A stretch of 64,000 nucleotides of DNA from CAVVEQ01 sp963802095 (GTDB lineage Bacteria; Chloroflexota; Anaerolineae; Anaerolineales; Anaerolineaceae). Made by a program: the position numbers and the translations under genes. The notes under the pieces were generated by a model. It worked only from the letters and a program-made list of their open reading frames with translations, ran no database searches and was not told the DNA's origin. Numbering within the stretch: position 1 is the first letter of the stretch; each line of letters begins with the position of its first letter. Location of the stretch: positions 434,001-498,000 of the forward strand of contig CAWDHI010000001.1 of the NCBI GenBank assembly GCA_963802095.1, written 5' to 3'. This document shows, one piece after another, positions 34,175-43,291 of the stretch.

Positions 34175-36447
34175 TCATCACCTCCGCCGGTTTCTGAATC
34201 CAAATCAGGGATCTGATCCTCAGCAATCTTGATCTGAATGGATGCCTTGCTGGCGTTTGTCAACTTCGCGATTTCATCCGTCGAAATCTGAAGGATGGAG
34301 CCCATATCCAGACTTCGTCTTAATTTATTGGTAACCTCAAATAGTTTCTCCTGCCGAGTCACCTGAGCCCTAACTTGATCGATCAACCGAATGTTTGCGA
34401 GCAAGGAACCAATATTTAATGAAAAGATTTGAAGCAGCTCACGATCGTAGTCGGTGTATTGATCAGGTTTTGAATGCTCAATATCGAGAATCGCGTAAAT
34501 TTCATCCCCAAAAGAAATAGGAGCAGCTAACCCGGAACGGTTTAATGGATTGAGCAGCTCATTTCCGCCATCGGAGGATCCTTCCACGAAGATGGTTGCC
34601 TGATTGGAACTAGCTGCTTTTCCAGCAATTCTTTGTCCTGAATCGTATGACTGACCGATCTGGTCTTCGGAGAAACCATGGGAATGTCGAATTTCCATTT
34701 TGCCAGAAGGTTCAGAAATTAAAATACAAGCCTGATCGCAAATGGAAAAATCCACAAGGCGGGTGGGGATTGAACCCAGGATCTCATTCTGGGATCGTCC
34801 ATTGCTTGCGCTGATGGAGATCTGGTTCAATAATTGTTGACGATTGACCGTTTTTGATACGGTTTCATCAAGGCGTGAGAGAGCCTGCTGTAATTTTCTT
34901 TGGATGAAATAGGAAGAAATTAACCTTCCAAGATTATCATACATTATGGGTGAGATTTCCTGAAAAATGAGATCGGTACCCATTGGCGTGAGGAACAGAT
35001 AACCAAGGCTTTGACCGCTGGATGTCGCCGGAATCAGAACCGAATCCGTTTTTGGTTCCAAGGGTGAAAATAATACTTTCATGGAATCATCAGCTTCTTG
35101 GAAGGCTAACGGTTTATTGATTTGCTCCAGGTTGTTGATAACTTCAGGAGTGACTGGATACGTAATAACGGCCGGGTCATTTCCAGTAGTGTATTTAGAA
35201 ATTTCAATAGTTAATTTCTCAGGTTGAAGATTGACAAAGCTTAATGAAAAATATTCTCCATAACTGGCACGCCCTATCTCCAATAGCGAGGTGAAATATG
35301 CTTGCTGGTCCAGGTTTTGTGAAATCAATCCAGAAGCTTTATGTAAAAATTCGAAATCGCGTTCAAGGTATACCGTTTGCATTGCGCGAAAATCAAATGC
35401 GATTCTATTTTGGTAAGTTTCAACAATTTTTTGAAAAACTATAGTATTGTTCGAAACAATCGGATCTGCATTTCTGGAACCTATGATTAAAATCTTCTTG
35501 GGGGTATCCCCAAGAAGGATTGGCAGTAGCGCGAGGGATAAGCATTCCCGGCGGATGAAGAAGGAGAAAAGGTCACCAAGATCGGAATTCGCTGGCAGGT
35601 CGGTGTAGAATTGGGTTTCCCCTACAGTCAGTCTATCCTTTAAATCTCCAACTTCCACTTTTAATCCAATGAGGGAAGAATCAAATCCTGTACCCTTGGA
35701 ATCGTACAAATCCTCCAACGTTAGATAATTCTCCTCAAGCCCGAAAATAAATGCGACGAGATCAGAATCAAAGAACGCAGAAAGTAAAACCTTGTTCAAA
35801 GACTGAGAATCATCTGCGTCTATTATCTTTCTGGTTACACCTGCATAGTTCACAAGTTCGGGAAACGACATCCCAGAGATTTCTTCCAAAGATGTGTCTT
35901 CGATGAATTTTCCGAATAATTGGATCGAGAGAGATAACCCCGGCAGATCATCCTGATTGAAACCTGAAGGCTTTTCACTTTGAATTTCCACGAGGGAAAT
36001 GACCTGGTTTGATTTCATAATCGGTGTAATAAAAATGGATCTCGTTTTCGGATCTAAAATTGCATTTTGATAGCTTACGATCTCCGAGCCCAGATCAGCA
36101 ACCACAAAAGGTTGCGCATTTAATGCAACACGCGCAACTGTCTCAGTTGAGCGGGAGGGGATGGTTATTCCGGAAAATTCTTTTTCTTCTTGTGATCTCG
36201 TAGAAAAATAAATAATACTGATATCCCGGGATTTTTGATCCAAGGAATAGAATGACGCCTGAAGAATATCAGGTTGAGAGACAAAATAATCGAGGAAGGT
36301 CTTGATAAATAATTGAGTGTTTTGACAGGAATCGCGAAGAGAGAGCAGTTTTCGAATCACGTGAATGGGATTCAATACACCAGGTGATTTTTTTATACCA
36401 TCAGATTGAATACTACTTTCAGCAAATGATTGATTGTTTTCGGTCAT
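34171..36447 (-). CDS. Soluble multi-GAF protein without output domain
   Basis: 758 residues, no membrane segment. GAF1 (~45-190) includes RSIFITPIMKSNQVISLVEI. A degenerate GAF-like unit occupies ~200-350, a third ~360-520, and a clearer GAF4 ~540-690 (GLAAPISFGDEIYAILDIEH). The protein ends with the shared module EVTNKLRRSLDMGSILQIST and an acidic tail. It is the first GAF protein in the cluster, 9 bp after a receiver gene. Without an enzymatic domain it may act as a soluble input subunit or adaptor for the hybrid kinase. That role is inferred from context. Confidence 0.85.
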   Translation of the reverse strand: MTENNQSFAESSIQSDGIKKSPGVLNPIHVIRKLLSLRDSCQNTQLFIKTFLDYFVSQPDILQASFYSLDQKSRDISIIYFSTRSQEEKEFSGITIPSRSTETVARVALNAQPFVVADLGSEIVSYQNAILDPKTRSIFITPIMKSNQVISLVEIQSEKPSGFNQDDLPGLSLSIQLFGKFIEDTSLEEISGMSFPELVNYAGVTRKIIDADDSQSLNKVLLSAFFDSDLVAFIFGLEENYLTLEDLYDSKGTGFDSSLIGLKVEVGDLKDRLTVGETQFYTDLPANSDLGDLFSFFIRRECLSLALLPILLGDTPKKILIIGSRNADPIVSNNTIVFQKIVETYQNRIAFDFRAMQTVYLERDFEFLHKASGLISQNLDQQAYFTSLLEIGRASYGEYFSLSFVNLQPEKLTIEISKYTTGNDPAVITYPVTPEVINNLEQINKPLAFQEADDSMKVLFSPLEPKTDSVLIPATSSGQSLGYLFLTPMGTDLIFQEISPIMYDNLGRLISSYFIQRKLQQALSRLDETVSKTVNRQQLLNQISISASNGRSQNEILGSIPTRLVDFSICDQACILISEPSGKMEIRHSHGFSEDQIGQSYDSGQRIAGKAASSNQATIFVEGSSDGGNELLNPLNRSGLAAPISFGDEIYAILDIEHSKPDQYTDYDRELLQIFSLNIGSLLANIRLIDQVRAQVTRQEKLFEVTNKLRRSLDMGSILQISTDEIAKLTNASKASIQIKIAEDQIPDLDSETGGGDE

Positions 36448-36456
36448 AGGAAGTTC

Positions 36457-36879
36457 CTAATACATTTCCCAAACACCGGTGCCGGTTAATACCCGGTAGA
36501 GCTGATCCGGAAAGCGGTCGGGATCAATGGGTTTCCCGATGAATCCATTGAAACCCGCTTTTTGAGCTTTTGTCATTGAATCGGTGCTGACATCAGCTGT
36601 GATTGCCACAACAGGGATCATTTGTAGATTCTCCGCAGAGCGGATCTTCTTCAAAGCACTATATCCATCTTCATAAGGGAGGTGGATATCCAGGAGGATA
36701 ATATCGAGCCTGGTCATCGTTTTGGAAAATTCCAATACTTCAAATCCTGACGATTTCCATTCGCATCCGATACCCAACGCTTGCAATAACCTGGCCAAAA
36801 GCATGAAATTCGCCGCGTTATCTTCAACAACAAGAGCAACTTTATTCTTGAAAAAATCAAGGTTGGCTTCTGGTGTCAT
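36457..36879 (-). CDS. Stand-alone receiver domain protein (DivK/CheY-like)
   Basis: 140 residues. It has all receiver residues: acidic pair in LVVEDNAANFM, phosphoacceptor Asp in IILLDIHLPYEDG, Thr in VAITAD, Lys in FIGKPID. The family resembles DivK-type single-domain regulators that act by protein contact. It is sandwiched between a second receiver and the first GAF protein, in the same direction. It is a likely phosphate acceptor from the 22346-27421 kinase. Confidence 0.92.
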   Translation of the reverse strand: MTPEANLDFFKNKVALVVEDNAANFMLLARLLQALGIGCEWKSSGFEVLEFSKTMTRLDIILLDIHLPYEDGYSALKKIRSAENLQMIPVVAITADVSTDSMTKAQKAGFNGFIGKPIDPDRFPDQLYRVLTGTGVWEMY

Positions 36880-36910
36880 TTGTTCCTTATTCTTTTAAAC
36901 ATTTATGTAA

Positions 36911-37288
36911 CTATACATTCAGGTATTGATCTATCTGATTGGGAAATAAATCAACATCGATCGGTTTTTCGATATAACCATCATATCCCGCCAACATTGA
37001 TTTTTCCTTATCACCTTTGAGGGCATTTGCAGTTATCGCAACCACCGGGATATCTCGAAAGTAGGGGATCGATTTTAATTTGGAAGTGAGAGTATCCCCA
37101 TCAATTAAAGGAAGATTCACATCCATTAGGATTAAATCCGGTTTATGAACCTTCAAGATGGAGACAGCCTTCGCGACAGAATCCGCTTCGAGAACTTCAT
37201 AACCCTGAAATTGAAGAAGCCTGCGGATCAAAACGAGGTTCTCATAATTGTCTTCTACATGAAGGATGGTTATTTTGCCATTATGCAT
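36911..37288 (-). CDS. Stand-alone receiver domain protein
   Basis: 125 residues, one receiver domain: HVEDNYENLVLIRRLL (acidic pocket), LILMDVNLPLIDG (phosphoacceptor Asp), VVAITANAL (Thr), YIEKPIDVD (Lys). It is closely related to the neighbouring 36457-36879 protein, suggesting a tandem duplication. It is the first gene of the leftward cluster. No clear promoter could be assigned in the 110 bases upstream, although several AT-rich hexamers lie there. Confidence 0.92.
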   Translation of the reverse strand: MHNGKITILHVEDNYENLVLIRRLLQFQGYEVLEADSVAKAVSILKVHKPDLILMDVNLPLIDGDTLTSKLKSIPYFRDIPVVAITANALKGDKEKSMLAGYDGYIEKPIDVDLFPNQIDQYLNV

Positions 37289-37371
37289 GGCGGTTTCCGA
37301 TCAATTATTCAATTTATCCTAAATTGATTTTAGCATATTACCACCCCTCGAATGCTTACATTATTGATAAC

Positions 37372-37394
37372 AAAAACCTCCCAGCAATGGGAGG
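37372..37394 (-). terminator. Intrinsic terminator of the tRNA-Gly gene
   Basis: On the minus strand, CCTCCCA-TTGC-TGGGAGG (arms 37388-37394 and 37377-37383) is followed by TTTTTG, just past the tRNA 3' end. Confidence 0.75.
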
Positions 37395-37400
37395 ATGAGG

Positions 37401-37472
37401 AGCGGGTGATGGGATTCGAACCCACGAATATCACCTTGGGAAGGTGATGCCTTACCACTTGGCCACACCCGC
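37401..37472 (-). tRNA. tRNA-Gly (anticodon CCC)
   Basis: Acceptor stem GCGGGTG with CACCCGC, T-arm with GGTTCGAATCC, anticodon stem TCACC/GGTGA around TTCCCAA gives CCC. CCA is not encoded. It is followed by its own terminator and upstream of the divergent mreB operon. Confidence 0.93.
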
Positions 37473-37552
37473 GTAAAAAAGATTATATTGTGAAGAATAA
37501 GGACTGTCAAGAAATATAATTTATCTAGTGAAAAAGGTAAAAAAACTTCGCA

Positions 37553-37561
37553 TGGTATAAT
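37553..37561 (+). promoter_or_regulatory. Extended -10 promoter of the mreB operon
   Basis: TGGTATAAT (TGn plus TATAAT at 37556-37561) about 40 bp before the mreB start. No good -35 is visible, which suits an extended -10 promoter. Confidence 0.6.
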
Positions 37562-37602
37562 GATTTTTCGATATTTTAGATTGTGACAGTGAGGAGTTGA
37601 AT

Positions 37603-38664
37603 TTGGCGACCAATCCCTTCAACTGGATCATGGGTTTGTTTTCCCTGGATATTGGGATTGATCTGGGTACTGCAAATACATTGGTCCACGTTCGAAACAA
37701 AGGGATCGTGATCCAGGAACCTTCCTGGGTGGCGATTGATAAAAAAACAAGGGTTCCTTTAGCCATCGGTGCACAAGCCAAAGAGATGGTAGGCAGGACT
37801 CCTGCCAATGTCATCGTAATCCGACCGTTGAGAGACGGTGTGATCTCGGAATTTGAAATCACTGCAGCAATGCTGAAGTATTTCATCATGCGGGTTCACC
37901 AACAAACCGTCGTTCCTATGCCTCGCCCACGGGTTGTGATTGGAATACCATCCGGAGCTACCGAAGTGGAAAAAAGAGCAGTTTATGACGCCGCCATGTC
38001 TGCTGGTGCCCGGGAAACTTACCTGATCGAAGAACCAAGAGCTGCCGCATTGGGTGCCGGACTACCTATTAATGAAGTACATGGGTCAATGATTGTTGAT
38101 ATCGGTGGCGGAACAACGGAATTGGCAATTATGTCAATGCAGGGGATCGTGGTCAGCAGGTCATTGAGAGTGGCGGGTGATGAACTTGATTCCGATATCA
38201 TTCAGTATGTTCGAAATAAGTATCACTTATTAATCGGTGAAAGAATGGCCGAACAGGCAAAAATCTCAATCGGTTCTGCATTTCCATTGACTTCTGAAAG
38301 CACGATCACCGTTAGGGGACGGAATTTGATCACAGGTTTGCCGGATGCGGTTGATGTATCTTCTGTAGAGATACGAGAAGCGGTTTCCAGTTCTGTCCAG
38401 GTGATCGTGGATACAATAAAAGATGCCCTTGATGAGGCTCCTCCTGAGATTTTATCTGACCTGCTCGATTCCGGCATTTGCCTGGCTGGCGGCTCTTCCC
38501 AATTGAAAGGTTTAGCGGATCGAATCACCGATGAATTGAAAATCCGGGTTTGGTCCGCGGAAGACCCGATGACTTGTGTGGCGAGGGGAGCAGGGATGGT
38601 TTTGGAGAATTTGGATATTTTCTCCAAGTACCTGGTTGACCTTGATCATTCCAGTATTCGATAA
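37603..38664 (+). CDS. mreB: Rod shape-determining protein MreB
   Basis: About 353 residues. Actin-like ATPase that organises lateral wall synthesis on the inner membrane. ATP-site motifs: DIGIDLGTANTLV (phosphate 1), MIVDIGGGTTELAI (phosphate 2), CLAGGSSQLKGLA (adenosine). The likely start is TTG 37603, six bases after GAGGAG; a TTG at 37597 touches that site and is less likely. It begins the block mreB-mreC-mreD-mrdA-rodA, the standard elongasome operon, and indicates a rod or filament shape. The length is normal. Confidence 0.95.
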   Translation: MATNPFNWIMGLFSLDIGIDLGTANTLVHVRNKGIVIQEPSWVAIDKKTRVPLAIGAQAKEMVGRTPANVIVIRPLRDGVISEFEITAAMLKYFIMRVHQQTVVPMPRPRVVIGIPSGATEVEKRAVYDAAMSAGARETYLIEEPRAAALGAGLPINEVHGSMIVDIGGGTTELAIMSMQGIVVSRSLRVAGDELDSDIIQYVRNKYHLLIGERMAEQAKISIGSAFPLTSESTITVRGRNLITGLPDAVDVSSVEIREAVSSSVQVIVDTIKDALDEAPPEILSDLLDSGICLAGGSSQLKGLADRITDELKIRVWSAEDPMTCVARGAGMVLENLDIFSKYLVDLDHSSIR

Positions 38665-38695
38665 TGGTTTATCCCACCAAGGATAAAACCAAAAA

Positions 38696-39541
38696 ATGAA
38701 ATCATTTTCCCCGAAGAATGTTCAAATAATCATATTTTTGTTGATCGCTGCTGGAGTCGTTCTTTTAGCGCTGGCAGGTTTCATTCAACCGATCATTGGG
38801 ACTGCAACGAACCCGGTAATCCAGATGCAGAGCTACGTTTCCACACGGGTTCAGGCTGTAGTTGATTTTTTTACCGTCCCTCGGGATCTTGCAAGCCTAA
38901 GGTCGCGGAATGCCGAACTTGAAAGTGAGATCTCCCTGTTGCAATCCCAGGTAATTCAGCTCAAGCAACAGCTGGAAGAGGCGGATGTTCTTTATGCCTT
39001 ACTAAATTTCGCACGAGATAATCCTGAAAAACAATACGTCGCTTCTGCAGTTATTGGTCGCGACCCGAGCCCGTTCATGCATTATGTGATCATCGATCAT
39101 GGATCAGATAGCGGAATCCGCCACGGTATGCCTGTGGTGACAGATCAAGGTCTGGTAGGTAGGGTGGATGCAGTGACGGCGAAAGCAGCCAGGGTTCAAT
39201 TGATCACGGATCCAGGTTCAGTGATTAATGTAAAAATGGAATCACTTGGAGTGGATGCCCAATTAAGTGGTTCATTGACCGGGGAGATTAACCTTCAAAT
39301 GGTGCCACAGGAACTCGATTTTAATCCAGGCGAAATAATTCTCTCATCAGGCCTTGGGGGAACTTATCCCGCCAATCTATTGGTAGGGCAGGTTATCAGT
39401 GTGATCAACCGTGAAACCGATCTTTTCCAAAGCGGTGTGGTGCAGCCGGTCGTTGATTTTGGGAATCTTAATGCGGTCCTAGTGATCACGAATTTTCGAC
39501 CAGTGGAGATAAATCCGCTGATTCCCACTCCTTCACAATAA
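38696..39541 (+). CDS. mreC: Rod shape-determining protein MreC
   Basis: 281 residues. One membrane helix (IIIFLLIAAGVVLLALAGFI), a coiled coil (LRSRNAELESEISLLQSQVI), then two small beta-barrel domains (YVIIDHGSDSGIRHGMPVV, GRVDAVTAKAARVQLITDP, ILSSGLGGTYPANLLVGQV). Bridges MreB to the periplasmic penicillin-binding proteins. Lies 31 bp after mreB and 5 bp before mreD. Confidence 0.93.
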   Translation: MKSFSPKNVQIIIFLLIAAGVVLLALAGFIQPIIGTATNPVIQMQSYVSTRVQAVVDFFTVPRDLASLRSRNAELESEISLLQSQVIQLKQQLEEADVLYALLNFARDNPEKQYVASAVIGRDPSPFMHYVIIDHGSDSGIRHGMPVVTDQGLVGRVDAVTAKAARVQLITDPGSVINVKMESLGVDAQLSGSLTGEINLQMVPQELDFNPGEIILSSGLGGTYPANLLVGQVISVINRETDLFQSGVVQPVVDFGNLNAVLVITNFRPVEINPLIPTPSQ

Positions 39542-39546
39542 TCACT

Positions 39547-40044
39547 GTGGATCTATTGTTTGCATTCCCAATCCTGATCCTAGCTTTTATCGTACAAACT
39601 ACCATTGTAGCCAGGGTAAGTCTGCTCAATGGAATGGCTGACATAATGATGCTCATCATAATCGCATGGGGATTGCAGGAACAAACGAAAAATGCGTGGA
39701 TGTGGGCTATTCTGGCTGGATTGGCCGTAGGATTTGCGACGGCGGCACCGTGGTTCATTTTCCCAATTTCTTACCTGATAATTACTCTTATCACCGATAG
39801 GGTAAGATCCCAAATTTGGCAGAGCCCAATTCTGACTATGATGATTATCACCTGTCTGGGTACAGCCTTGATACTTGGGGTTGAGTTTATTTTTCTTAGG
39901 TTGGCTGGAATTAATCTTGATTTTAAGGAAATCTTGACAAGAACAATTCTGCCTAGTATGTTACTTAATCTACTATTCGCGTTTCCGATTTATTGGGGAA
40001 TGCGTGAGCTATCCAGGATGCTGCATCGACCAAAAAACAACTGA
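39547..40044 (+). CDS. mreD: Rod shape-determining protein MreD
   Basis: 165 residues, GTG start at 39547. Five or so membrane helices (LLFAFPILILAFIVQTTIVA, MADIMMLIIIAWGLQEQ, WMWAILAGLAVGFATAAPWF). MreD is poorly conserved in sequence, and the call leans on topology and on its place between mreC and mrdA. Its TGA overlaps the mrdA ATG (TGATG). Confidence 0.85.
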   Translation: MDLLFAFPILILAFIVQTTIVARVSLLNGMADIMMLIIIAWGLQEQTKNAWMWAILAGLAVGFATAAPWFIFPISYLIITLITDRVRSQIWQSPILTMMIITCLGTALILGVEFIFLRLAGINLDFKEILTRTILPSMLLNLLFAFPIYWGMRELSRMLHRPKNN

Positions 40045-42122
40045 TGAACGAATTTGATTTTTCCAACAACGGTAAACCCAAGTGGAGGTTCCGGATCATC
40101 CTTTTATTGATGGGCGGAGTTCTGCTTGTTTTTATTGTCAAACTTTTCACAATTCAGGTTATCCAGGGTGCAGATAATCTTGCACAAGCCGACGAAAACC
40201 GGATTTCAAAAATCAGTCTGGCAACCCAGCGCGGAACACTAACGGACCGGAATGGTTACATTCTCGCGCGGAATATCGGCTCATACAATGTTGTTATAAC
40301 ACCTGCTGATCTGCCCGCTGATCCAGGTAGTAAACAGGAAGTATTCCGCAAACTTAGCGAATTGATCGAAATCCCTGTGACGAATGGTGAATTAACTGAC
40401 GAGACTGTACGCTTATTCTCACCATGCAAAACCACGTTTGGGATCACAGAAATTGTTACCATTGCGGAATCCCTTGCTCCCTATAAACCTGTCCAGATCA
40501 AATGTAACGTAGACGAAAAGATTGCCATGACCATCCAGCAGAATGCGGGAGATTGGCCAGGAGCGGGGATCGAGATCGCGTCAATTCGAGATTATCCAAC
40601 CGGAGAGCTGACCTCGGAGATAGTTGGATTTTTAGGACCAATTCCCGCAGCGTTAGCAGAATCTTACACCGCGCAGGGTTTTATTCCTGGAAGAGATAAA
40701 GTTGGTTACTCCGGGATTGAAAACAGCCAACAGGATATCCTTGGTGGAAAAAATGGCGAACGTTTGGTTGAAGTTGATGTCGCAGGCAAAACGATCCGAG
40801 ACCTGGAAGATCCAATTGACCCCATCCCTGGAAACAATATCGAATTGACCATTGATACACGGTTGCAGGCAGCAGCAAAAGCTGCCCTGAAGGGAGAGAT
40901 TGATTTCTGGAACACGTACTTGAATAAAACACTTTCATCGAATGGTGTGGTAATTGCGATGAATCCCAAGACCGGGGAAATCCTTTCGCTGGTGTCCTAC
41001 CCAACCTTCGAGAACAACCGAATGGCGAGAGAGATTCCGGGAGATTACTATACTCAACTGGTTGAGGATCCTGACCGGCCGCTTTTTAATCACGCAATTT
41101 CCGCTGAACATCCCCCCGGGTCGGTCTTTAAGATCGCTGCAGCAATCGGTGCACTCAATGAAAAAATTGTAACACCTGAGCAAGAATTATTCGATCCTGG
41201 CAAGATCACCATCATACAGAAATATTCCGAAAATGAAGTTGGCATTCCACGCGATTACGTAAACTGGAACAGATCTGGGTTCGGTTATCAAAACTTTATC
41301 GAGGCAGTGGCTAACTCCAACGATGTCTATTTTTACAAAATTGGTGGAGGGTTTGAAGACGAAGTCCCAAACGGCGGATTAGGTATTTGGCGAATTGCTG
41401 AATATGCAAAAGCACTGGGTTGGGGTGAGGAGACCGGACTCGAACTTCCCGGCGAAGCTGCGGGATTAATGCCAAACCCAACCTGGAAAAGGCAGGTGCA
41501 AACCGAAAACTGGTCCACCGGGGATACCTATATAGCCACAATGGGACAGGGTTATGTACTATCAACTGTTTTACAGGTTCTGCAAGCATTTGCAACCGTG
41601 GCAAATGATGGCAAGATGATGCAACCAACGCTTATTCATAGAGTAACTGACTCATTCGGTAACGTGGTAAAAGATTTCTCGCCGGTTCAGAAACACGATA
41701 TTACCAAGGAAAAAGTGATAGCAGTATTCGATGAGAACGGTATTCCAACCGGTGAAATGAAATCTGTCGAACCCTGGACGATAGATTATCTTAAAGAAGG
41801 GCTACGGGAGGTTATCACCAATGGAACCGCGGTAAAGGAATTTGCTGGAATAACGATTCCTGTTGCGGGAAAAACAGGAACCGCTGAATATTGTGATAAT
41901 ATCGCCCGCGAACAAAACTTATGCAGCCCGGGGAACTGGCCTGCTCATGCGTGGTTTGTGGGTTATGCGCCTTATGATGATCCTGAAATAGTTGTAGCTG
42001 CATTTGTTTACAACGGGCGGGAAGGTTCGTCTGTTGCTGCACCGATTGTTCGAAAAGTGATTGAAGCCTACTTCGAGTTAAAAGCAATTGATTCCGGAAC
42101 GGCCGAAACCGAACTCCAGTAG
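40044..42122 (+). CDS. mrdA: Penicillin-binding protein 2 (peptidoglycan transpeptidase)
   Basis: 692 residues. An N-terminal membrane helix (IILLLMGGVLLVFIVKLFTI), a PBP dimerisation domain from ~60, and a transpeptidase domain with Ser360 in PPGSVFKIA, Ser425-x-Asp427 in ANSND and Lys610-Thr-Gly in AGKTGTAEY. The SxD form of the second motif is typical of PBP2 proteins. It crosslinks lateral-wall peptidoglycan with RodA. It overlaps mreD by one base and is followed 20 bp later by rodA. Confidence 0.95.
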   Translation: MNEFDFSNNGKPKWRFRIILLLMGGVLLVFIVKLFTIQVIQGADNLAQADENRISKISLATQRGTLTDRNGYILARNIGSYNVVITPADLPADPGSKQEVFRKLSELIEIPVTNGELTDETVRLFSPCKTTFGITEIVTIAESLAPYKPVQIKCNVDEKIAMTIQQNAGDWPGAGIEIASIRDYPTGELTSEIVGFLGPIPAALAESYTAQGFIPGRDKVGYSGIENSQQDILGGKNGERLVEVDVAGKTIRDLEDPIDPIPGNNIELTIDTRLQAAAKAALKGEIDFWNTYLNKTLSSNGVVIAMNPKTGEILSLVSYPTFENNRMAREIPGDYYTQLVEDPDRPLFNHAISAEHPPGSVFKIAAAIGALNEKIVTPEQELFDPGKITIIQKYSENEVGIPRDYVNWNRSGFGYQNFIEAVANSNDVYFYKIGGGFEDEVPNGGLGIWRIAEYAKALGWGEETGLELPGEAAGLMPNPTWKRQVQTENWSTGDTYIATMGQGYVLSTVLQVLQAFATVANDGKMMQPTLIHRVTDSFGNVVKDFSPVQKHDITKEKVIAVFDENGIPTGEMKSVEPWTIDYLKEGLREVITNGTAVKEFAGITIPVAGKTGTAEYCDNIAREQNLCSPGNWPAHAWFVGYAPYDDPEIVVAAFVYNGREGSSVAAPIVRKVIEAYFELKAIDSGTAETELQ

Positions 42123-42142
42123 AAAATAAGAATACAAATTAG

Positions 42143-43240
42143 ATGAGCAATCGAAGCATCTGGCGGAATTTCGATTACCTGCTCTTTGGGGCAGTGATAT
42201 TTCTCTCCATTTTTGGCATTATCATAATCCGCTCGGCGATCGCCGGAAATGTCGAACTCTCCGGTTATCCAAACCGGCAAGCCCTCTATTTCGCTGTTGG
42301 CATGGTGGTTTTACTAGGGACTGCTTTATTGGATTACCATTACTGGGCAGCATTTTCCCGATATTTGTATGTCTTTGTACTTTTATTCCTCATATTCACA
42401 TTTGTGACAGCCCAAGCGAGATTTGGGGCTGCAAGGTGGATCGAAACCGGATTTGTCCTTATTCAACCCGCCGAGATCGCCAAATTAGTGATGGTGATAG
42501 TGCTGGCAGATTATTTTTCACGCGCTCAATCGACTGAAAAAAACCTTCGTTGGGTATTCTATAGTTTTGCGTTAACCGCAGGTATGGTAATTTGGATCCT
42601 GCTGCAACCGAATCTAAGTACTTCCATTGTGATATTTGTGATTTGGTTCGCTATGCTGTGGATAAGTGGTGTACCCACCAAGTTTTTGGTCGCTTTAATA
42701 ATTGGAGCAATTATTATTGCGATAGTGGTGTTTCCAATTCTTGAACCATACCAACAGGGAAGGATACTCACCTTTTTTTTCCCGGATCCGGATGCGCGGT
42801 ATGGAAACACATACAACGTCGACCAAGCAAGGATCACGATCGGATCGGGTGGATTACTTGGAATGGGCTATGGACACGGGACGCAGGTACAATTACGTTT
42901 CTTAAAAGTTCGCCATACCGATTTTATTTTTTCGGTCATGGCTGAAGAATTTGGATTTATCGGTACTGTTTTTGTAATCGCATTGATGTGCTTTGTGGTT
43001 TGGCGGTGTTACCGGGCAGCAAGGCTATCAAACGATTTGTTCGGTTCGCTACTGGCGTATGGCTTTGGGACTTTGATCTTTTTTCAGATGGCTGTTAATA
43101 TCGGCGTGAATTTAAATCTTATTCCGGTTACTGGGTTGACATTACCATTTATTAGCTATGGCGGCAGTTCTTTGCTTTCCCTTTTGTTTGGTATCGGATT
43201 GGTGGAAAGCGTTATTGCCAGGGGAAAATCCCAACTCTGA
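42143..43240 (+). CDS. rodA: Rod shape-determining protein RodA (SEDS glycosyltransferase)
   Basis: 365 residues, about ten membrane helices. SEDS landmarks: ARWIETGFVLIQPAEIAKL with the catalytic-region Glu, GSGGLLGMGYGHGTQVQLRF, HTDFIFSVMAEEFGF and the terminal LTLPFISYGGSSLLSLLFGI. Polymerises lipid II glycans together with PBP2. The length is typical. It is the last cell-shape gene of the operon; gltX follows 51 bp later. Confidence 0.95.
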   Translation: MSNRSIWRNFDYLLFGAVIFLSIFGIIIIRSAIAGNVELSGYPNRQALYFAVGMVVLLGTALLDYHYWAAFSRYLYVFVLLFLIFTFVTAQARFGAARWIETGFVLIQPAEIAKLVMVIVLADYFSRAQSTEKNLRWVFYSFALTAGMVIWILLQPNLSTSIVIFVIWFAMLWISGVPTKFLVALIIGAIIIAIVVFPILEPYQQGRILTFFFPDPDARYGNTYNVDQARITIGSGGLLGMGYGHGTQVQLRFLKVRHTDFIFSVMAEEFGFIGTVFVIALMCFVVWRCYRAARLSNDLFGSLLAYGFGTLIFFQMAVNIGVNLNLIPVTGLTLPFISYGGSSLLSLLFGIGLVESVIARGKSQL

Positions 43241-43291
43241 CCTGCTGAATTATAATGACCCAAATAAATTCTTGAAAAATAGGGCTAATTA

